NCBI GenBank assembly: GCA_014383605.1
Contig: JACNHM010000216.1
Span: 1 to 6,269 of the forward strand
DNA length: 6,269 nucleotides
Reading direction: 5' to 3'
DNA from: Chloroflexota bacterium
Lineage (GTDB): Bacteria > Chloroflexota > Anaerolineae > UBA3071
Shown piece after piece: positions 1-4,453 of this stretch. The first letter of the stretch is position 1; every line of letters starts with the position of its first letter. The notes beneath the pieces were generated by a model that worked only from the letters and a program-made list of their open reading frames with translations, ran no database searches and was not told where the DNA came from. Position numbers and translations under genes: made by a program.

Positions 1-2458
1 CCTCTTTCTCCTCTTGCTCCTTGGATTTCTTGTCCGGTTCGCGGCCAAAAGCTTTGAGCCGCTCGGCCAGTTCCTTCAGTCGCTCCTGCACCAAACCGTT
101 GACGGAGTCCTCGGGGTAGGCTCCCTCCCCGTCTTGCTCGCCTGCTTCCACGCCGGTGAGGATGCTGACGGCCTCGTCCACGGTGCGCACGGGGTAGATG
201 TGGAACAGGCCCTGCTCCGCGGCGGCGATGACCTCTTCCCGCAGCATGAGGTGGCGCACGTTGGCTTCGGGGATGATCACCCCCTGCTCGCCAGTCAGAC
301 CGCCCTCCGCCGCCCGGCAGACATCGAAGAAGCCCTCGATCTTGTGCGTCGCGCCGCCAATGGCCTGCACTTCGCCCTTCTGATTGATGGAGCCGGTGAC
401 GGCAATGGACTGCTTGATGGGCAGGTCAGAAAGGCTGGAGAGCAGCGCACACGTCTCGGCCACGGAGGCGCTGTCGCCCTCCACCCCCGAGTAGGATTGC
501 TCGAAGGCCACACTGGCCGAAAGGCTGAGAGGCACGTCCTGGGCGTACTTGCCGCCCAGGTAGCCGGCCAGGATCAGCATACCCTTGTCGTGAATGCGGC
601 CGCTCAGGCGCGCCTCTCGCTCGATGTTGATAACGCCCTGCTGACCCAGGTAGGTACGGGCGGTGATACGGCTGGGACGGCCAAACTGGTAATCGCCCAG
701 CGCCATCACCGACAGGCCATTGACCTGCCCCACCACCTCGCCGGCGGTGTCCACCATGATCGTGCCCTCAGTGATGCGCTCCCGCATGCGCTCCTCGATC
801 TGGTTGGCGCGGTAGACGCGCTCGTCAATGGCCTTCTGCACGTCCTCCGCCGTGACCGGATCGTGCCCTGCCTGCAGCGCCCAGTAGGCCGCCTCGCAGA
901 TGATGTCGGACACGTGCGCAAAACGGGTGGTGAGCTTGCGCTGATCTTCCACCAAGCGGGCGCTGTATTCCAGCACCTTGGCCACTGCTCCGGTGTCAAA
1001 GTGAGGCAACCCATCGTCCTCGCAGCGTGTGCGAATGAAACGCGCCATCTTCCCCACGTTGCCCCGGTTCCATTCCATGTCCACAGCGAAGTCGGCCCGC
1101 ACCTTGAACAGCTTCTGGAACTGCTCGTCCAGGGCATAGAGGAGGTAGTAGGTCTCGGCGTCGCCGATGAGCACCACCTTCACCTCCAGGGGGATAGGCT
1201 CCGGCGTCAGGGTCGTGGTGGCGATGATGCCCAACTGCTGACCAGGATCTTCAATGCGGATCTCCTTGTGGCGCAGGCTGCGCTTGAGGGCCTCCCAGGC
1301 CAGCGGCTGGCGCAACAACGCCCGCGCATCCACCATCAGGTAGCCGCCGTTGGCCTTGTGCAGCGCGCCGCCGCGGATCATGCGAAAGTCGGTGACCAGC
1401 GTGCCCAACTGGGCGCGATGCTCCACCCGCCCGATCAGGTTGTGGTAGGTGGGGTTGGTCTCCAGCACCACCGGCGCGCCTTGCTGGTCGCAGTGATCCA
1501 CGATGACGTTGACGCGGTAGCGGTCGAAGGGCGAGCCTGCCGGCGGCCGCAGCCACGGCGGTGCGCCCGCCGCCTCCTCCTCCGAAGCCCCTTCCCCTGC
1601 CAGCGCCGCCCTGACGCGCCCAATCCGCTCCACGACGTCGCTCTGCACCGCTTGCAGGTAGGCGACGACCTCCGGCCAGGCGTCGTACTCCCCCAGCAAC
1701 GGCTGGAAGAAGGGCGCCACGACGGCGGCGGCGACTTCCTGATCCAGGTTGCGCATGCGATCCCGGGCCTCCTGTTCCAGGTCACGCACGCGGCGCAGCG
1801 TGGCTTGCAGCTCTTCCTGAACCGCCGGCTCTTGCGCTTCCAACTCCTGCCGCCGCTCCTCCGGCAATGCCATGTGCTGCTCGCGGTTGAGCACCTTGCC
1901 CTCCACGAGGGGGGCCAGCATCAGGCCCATGGGGGTCTGCACGATGGCGAAGCCACGCTCGGCGGCGTAGGCTTCCATCTTCTTGAACTCGGCCTTGCGC
2001 AACTCGTCCAGCTCGCGGGCCAGCTTCTGCTGATGCTCCTCGTACTGCTCGCTTTCGAAGGCCCGGGGCAACTCCTCCGCCAGATGGCCCAGCAGTTCAC
2101 CCACCCTGTCCTGAAAACCGCAACCGCCACCGGGCGGCAGCTGCAAGGCGTCCGGGCTCTGCGGATCGCCGAAGTTGTTGACGTAGCCCCAGTCGTGGGG
2201 CAGGTCACGGGTGGCGGCCTTGCGCTCCAGGTAGCGCATGATGGTCGAGGTCTTGCCAGCGCCAGCCGGGCCCATGGCGTAGACGTTGTAGCCATAGGCG
2301 GGGATGTCAATGCCGAACTCGATGGCCCGCGTGGCCCGCTCCTGGCCGATGATCTCGGTCAGTTCAGGCAGTTCGTCGGTGCACTGAAAGTCCAACCCTT
2401 CGATCCCACCCTGCCGCCGCAGTTGCGCCGCGGTCAACTCACGTGCTTCGATGGTCAC
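1..2458 (-). CDS. Lon-family AAA+ protease (AAA_32 / LonB-LonC-like, peptidase family S16), C-terminus cut by window edge
   Basis: Cytosolic protease coupling an AAA+ module to a Ser-Lys proteolytic domain, expected to degrade unfolded or regulatory proteins. 819 codons are visible and no stop is reached at position 1; the family is usually about 800-830 residues, so only a short tail is missing. Seen: Walker A GPAGAGKTS at residues 63-71; a charged, helical, probably coiled-coil insert at about 130-245; GGYLMVDARALL at 371-382 as the Walker B-like strand (D377); a sensor-1-like strand KVVLIGDAETYYLLY at 427-441; and the S16 domain from about 565. Catalytic serine is S663 in EGDSAS, catalytic lysine K706 in IGGATHK, 43 residues apart as in E. 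coli Lon (S679/K722). The tail after residue 800 is charged. There is no classical Lon N-terminal substrate domain, so this is not the standard Lon. LonC proteins described as lacking ATPase activity have degenerate nucleotide sites; here Walker A is intact, which favours an ATP-dependent enzyme. The GTG start is set by AGGAGA five bases upstream. Confidence 0.95.
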   Translation of the reverse strand, partial: MTIEARELTAAQLRRQGGIEGLDFQCTDELPELTEIIGQERATRAIEFGIDIPAYGYNVYAMGPAGAGKTSTIMRYLERKAATRDLPHDWGYVNNFGDPQSPDALQLPPGGGCGFQDRVGELLGHLAEELPRAFESEQYEEHQQKLARELDELRKAEFKKMEAYAAERGFAIVQTPMGLMLAPLVEGKVLNREQHMALPEERRQELEAQEPAVQEELQATLRRVRDLEQEARDRMRNLDQEVAAAVVAPFFQPLLGEYDAWPEVVAYLQAVQSDVVERIGRVRAALAGEGASEEEAAGAPPWLRPPAGSPFDRYRVNVIVDHCDQQGAPVVLETNPTYHNLIGRVEHRAQLGTLVTDFRMIRGGALHKANGGYLMVDARALLRQPLAWEALKRSLRHKEIRIEDPGQQLGIIATTTLTPEPIPLEVKVVLIGDAETYYLLYALDEQFQKLFKVRADFAVDMEWNRGNVGKMARFIRTRCEDDGLPHFDTGAVAKVLEYSARLVEDQRKLTTRFAHVSDIICEAAYWALQAGHDPVTAEDVQKAIDERVYRANQIEERMRERITEGTIMVDTAGEVVGQVNGLSVMALGDYQFGRPSRITARTYLGQQGVINIEREARLSGRIHDKGMLILAGYLGGKYAQDVPLSLSASVAFEQSYSGVEGDSASVAETCALLSSLSDLPIKQSIAVTGSINQKGEVQAIGGATHKIEGFFDVCRAAEGGLTGEQGVIIPEANVRHLMLREEVIAAAEQGLFHIYPVRTVDEAVSILTGVEAGEQDGEGAYPEDSVNGLVQERLKELAERLKAFGREPDKKSKEQEEKE

Positions 2459-2463
2459 AGATG

Positions 2464-2469
2464 TCTCCT
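2464..2469 (-). promoter_or_regulatory. Shine-Dalgarno of the Lon-type protease
   Basis: AGGAGA lies five bases before the GTG at 2456-2458. It decides the start: no ATG is in frame nearby, and the translation from this GTG matches the family N-terminus, with an early IIGQERATRAIEFG segment leading into Walker A. The site follows directly on the ACC-rich end of the octamer array, so folding of the leader could change its exposure. Confidence 0.8.
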
Positions 2470-2475
2470 GAAGGT

Positions 2476-2518
2476 GGTAGATCGGTAGTTCGGTAGATTG
2501 GTAGATTGGTAGATTGGT
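2476..2518. repeat. Octamer tandem array, GGTAGATT orientation (block A)
   Basis: Five octamers in register: GGTAGATC, GGTAGTTC, then three perfect GGTAGATT, plus a trailing GGT. On the transcribed minus strand this reads as TACCAATC units. The array ends six bases before the Shine-Dalgarno of the Lon-type gene. It is opposed to the block at 2555-2614 and can pair with it. Confidence 0.92.
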
Positions 2519-2554
2519 CGAGCAAGTGCCTGGCCATCCACCCATGTCCCCAGC

Positions 2555-2614
2555 TACCAATTTCCCAAGTTACCAGTTTCGCAATCTACCAGTTTCCCAA
2601 GTTACCAATGTACC
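2555..2614. repeat. Octamer tandem array, TACCAATT orientation (block B), degenerate
   Basis: Seven units in strict eight-base register: TACCAATT, TCCCAAGT, TACCAGTT, TCGCAATC, TACCAGTT, TCCCAAGT, TACCAATG, then TACC. Units 2-3 and 6-7 alternate similarly, suggesting duplication of a 16- or 32-base block. Orientation is inverted relative to block A, with 36 unrelated bases between them. CTACCAAT at 2554-2561 is the perfect reverse complement of ATTGGTAG at 2497-2504 and 2505-2512; AATCTACC at 2583-2590 is that of GGTAGATT at 2492-2499. The leader RNA could therefore form an imperfect stem with several alternative registers. Confidence 0.9.
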
Positions 2615-2617
2615 GGC

Positions 2618-2627
2618 ATTATACCAC
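2618..2627 (-). promoter_or_regulatory. Extended -10 promoter for the Lon-type protease
   Basis: Minus-strand reading is GTGGTATAAT: a perfect -10 hexamer TATAAT (2618-2623) with the TGn extension (TG at 2625-2626). No convincing -35 hexamer sits 16-18 bases upstream, which is acceptable for extended -10 promoters. Transcription would start near 2611, giving a leader of about 150 bases made mostly of octamer repeats. This is inferred from sequence match alone. Confidence 0.6.
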
Positions 2628-2675
2628 GACCGGCTCGTATGGGCTAGTTTCGAACGAAAAAGGCACGAACAAGTT

Positions 2676-4298
2676 TTACGGTGGGCATTGTTGCGCAGCG
2701 TTCGATATCTTCTCCGCAGCAGTATGTAAGGCCCACAGCGCTCGGCTCGTCCCCAAGTTGAGACCACGCCAGCGGTGGTCCTCAGATTGCCGAACAAGCA
2801 TTTCAGCTCGCTCCGCTAGCTTGCACGCTAGACGGGAACGGATTGTCAAATCGGACAGGTTATCTAACTCAGCAATGAGCGTCGGGATCGTATCTGGACT
2901 CAAGTTCATTGTCAGGTATTCGACATCCGGCGGGCGGGTAGCACCCGCAGCCACGCGCCTGAGATTTGTGCGGGCGATGATGGCATCTGGATTCACCAAG
3001 TTAATCACCGCCACGAGAATCAAAGCAGTGACAAAAGCACCCAAAGCAAACCTTTGCCGCTCCCGGCCATCCCTGGGGCTCAAGCGTGCTATCACGGTGA
3101 CAACCAGCCAAAGCAAAATCACGGCCACCCATCCCATGAACGCCGTGGTGTAGAAACGCAACTCTGTCAGTCCATATTCCCGCTGATACAGCCGCATGCG
3201 TTGCAGCGCCGAGACCAGTACGGCCAGCGTCAGTATCACCAAAAACCCATGCAAGACATTGACCAGACGGCGGCCTTTGCTCTTCTCTTCAGCGACCAGC
3301 CAATCGAACAACAAGATCAAGTTCACCACCAGCGCGGCGGCAGCAACCAACTCGAAGAAGCCTCGGCGAGCGTATGTGCTATGCGTCAGATGGGTACGCG
3401 CCAGGGTGTCGGCGCCTCCAAAGAGGTACACCGCCTGGACAACAACAAAGCTCACAAACAGCAGGTTCAGCAGAAGGAGCGCAGTGATCACCGTGCGGCT
3501 GGGGAGGTGGAGCCAGCGCGGGCGGCGCAGGTTGCGCCGGACCCAATCGTTCACCTCAGCCGTGAACGCGTGCCGAGCCAGACCCAGCCCCGCCCAGCTC
3601 AGTAGCACACCGAACAGACAGCGCATCACCACATCTTGCAGATCCAATTGCCAATCGAAGAACTGACGAAGATAGGTGGCAAAGACCGGATCTGCTGAGG
3701 CAAACAAGGCGCCAAATATCAGCAGCAGTGGAATCGCTAGAACTATCCCCACGATGATCGGGCCAAACCTGTTGCGGAGTTCGCTCCCCTCTTCTCCCCG
3801 CGCCTTCAGCACCTGAGGTAAATCACCAGCGAAAAACACGACAGGTTGCAGGATCGTGCCGATGCCCGCTCCTACAACGGCTGTGAAGTGGTCGCTAACG
3901 CTGAAGGCGGGCAGGTTTTCCCGCACATAGGTCGCGCCGATGAGCAACAGCAGGATCAGCCCCACCATCACATTAGTGACGCGCAAGGCCACCGATGCAC
4001 GCACAGCCACCATTGCGCCATAGAATATCACACCAGCCAAGAGCCACAGCACAGACCGGCTTGGTCTATGATCAAGACCCAGACCAAGCACCAGCCAACC
4101 CACACTGACTGCCAGCGAGGCTGCCGCGTAGCCCAAACCCAAAGGTTGTCTGTGCAGCAACGTTTCGACCAGGAAGCCGATCACCAACGCCACGGCGAGC
4201 ATGTAAAATGGCCGAGGAATGGTTGGCTCAGCTTTATCATTGCCGGCGCCTGCGGCTTCAGTTGATACCATTGCAGATTCCAAGTCGTTTGCTGACAT
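2676..4298 (-). CDS. Polytopic membrane protein, DUF4173/DUF4153-like, function unknown
   Basis: A complete 540-residue integral membrane protein. After a polar N-terminus (residues 1-30) there are about twelve hydrophobic segments, near 31-49, 55-75, 82-98, 105-122, 138-157, 178-200, 222-242, 269-292, 312-335, 350-364, 386-405 and 416-436. Segments typical of DUF4173 are STYARRGFFEL (307-317), LYQREYGLTELRFY (370-383) and NPDAIIARTNL (436-446). A soluble helical tail follows (about 447-540). I recognise the family from these motifs; it has no established biochemical role and I assign none. Start: ATG at 4296-4298 has GGGGAAG just upstream, while the in-frame GTG at 4308-4310 has no ribosome site and its bases form part of that site. 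It is read in the same direction as priA (155 bp upstream) and the Lon-type gene (217 bp downstream). Base composition is lower in GC than either neighbour. An ion or solute transporter cannot be excluded. Confidence 0.88.
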   Translation of the reverse strand: MSANDLESAMVSTEAAGAGNDKAEPTIPRPFYMLAVALVIGFLVETLLHRQPLGLGYAAASLAVSVGWLVLGLGLDHRPSRSVLWLLAGVIFYGAMVAVRASVALRVTNVMVGLILLLLIGATYVRENLPAFSVSDHFTAVVGAGIGTILQPVVFFAGDLPQVLKARGEEGSELRNRFGPIIVGIVLAIPLLLIFGALFASADPVFATYLRQFFDWQLDLQDVVMRCLFGVLLSWAGLGLARHAFTAEVNDWVRRNLRRPRWLHLPSRTVITALLLLNLLFVSFVVVQAVYLFGGADTLARTHLTHSTYARRGFFELVAAAALVVNLILLFDWLVAEEKSKGRRLVNVLHGFLVILTLAVLVSALQRMRLYQREYGLTELRFYTTAFMGWVAVILLWLVVTVIARLSPRDGRERQRFALGAFVTALILVAVINLVNPDAIIARTNLRRVAAGATRPPDVEYLTMNLSPDTIPTLIAELDNLSDLTIRSRLACKLAERAEMLVRQSEDHRWRGLNLGTSRALWALHTAAEKISNAAQQCPP

Positions 4299-4301
4299 GT
4301 T

Positions 4302-4308
4302 CTTCCCC
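4302..4308 (-). promoter_or_regulatory. Shine-Dalgarno choosing the ATG start of the membrane protein
   Basis: GGGGAAG, with the GGGGA core ending five bases before the ATG at 4296-4298. The alternative GTG at 4308-4310 overlaps this site and has only AGTGATCT upstream, so the ATG is preferred. Confidence 0.55.
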
Positions 4309-4320
4309 ACAGATCACTGC

Positions 4321-4335
4321 AGCGGATAATCCGCT
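4321..4335. promoter_or_regulatory. Perfect 15-bp palindrome in the leader of the membrane protein
   Basis: AGCGGATAATCCGCT: seven-base arms around one central base, 22 bases upstream of the ATG and downstream of the candidate promoter. The position suits an operator for a dimeric repressor. As RNA only a five-base stem with a five-base loop would form, so a DNA site is more likely than a terminator. The right arm contains AATCCGC, the same heptamer as the repeat inside priA, so it may instead be a repeat remnant. Confidence 0.4.
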
Positions 4336-4370
4336 ATGACACCCAGAACGGACGGGTCTACACAGATGTA

Positions 4371-4400
4371 ATGATACCACATGATTAACGATCCCTCCAA
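4371..4400 (-). promoter_or_regulatory. Candidate promoter for the membrane protein
   Basis: Minus-strand -10 TATCAT (4371-4376) with a TGn extension, and a weak -35 TTGGAG (4395-4400) at 18-base spacing. Predicted start is near 4364, leaving a leader of about 65 bases that contains the palindrome. The extended -10 (GTGGTATCAT) is nearly the same as that before the Lon-type gene (GTGGTATAAT). Inferred only from sequence match. Confidence 0.4.
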
Positions 4401-4453
4401 CTTCCCACTTCCGGTAGACGAAGCACACAGGATTGTCACAAGCAACGAAAACC

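Noticed and set aside
14..2488. An 824-codon plus-strand open frame spanning the whole Lon-type gene
   Set aside because: It is antisense to a gene with clear Walker and Ser-Lys motifs. Its translation is Leu/His/Arg-rich without recognisable domains, as expected for a shadow frame in GC-rich DNA, and its end runs into the octamer repeat.
2476..2614. MITE-like transposable element defined by the opposed octamer blocks
   Set aside because: No target-site duplication is seen, the spacer differs from that in priA, and the arms are tandem units rather than a fixed terminal inverted repeat.
2506..3153. Plus-strand open frames starting in the octamer array
   Set aside because: Their N-termini are translations of the TACCAATT repeat, which has no stops in this orientation, and the rest is antisense to the membrane protein gene. 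No ribosome site or known domain is visible.
4321..4329. lac-type operator, from the shared bases AGCGGATAA
   Set aside because: Only nine bases match one side of lacO; the symmetry centre differs and there is no sugar-use gene nearby. Treated as coincidence.
4321..4335. Intrinsic terminator after priA
   Set aside because: The palindrome leaves a usable stem of only five base pairs and has no U-tract following on the minus strand. No other stem with a U-run was found between priA and the membrane gene.
4395..4411. Another heptamer repeat (AACTTCC, CACTTCC) in the spacer before the membrane gene
   Set aside because: Only two imperfect units are present, not distinguishable from chance, although the style resembles the other arrays.
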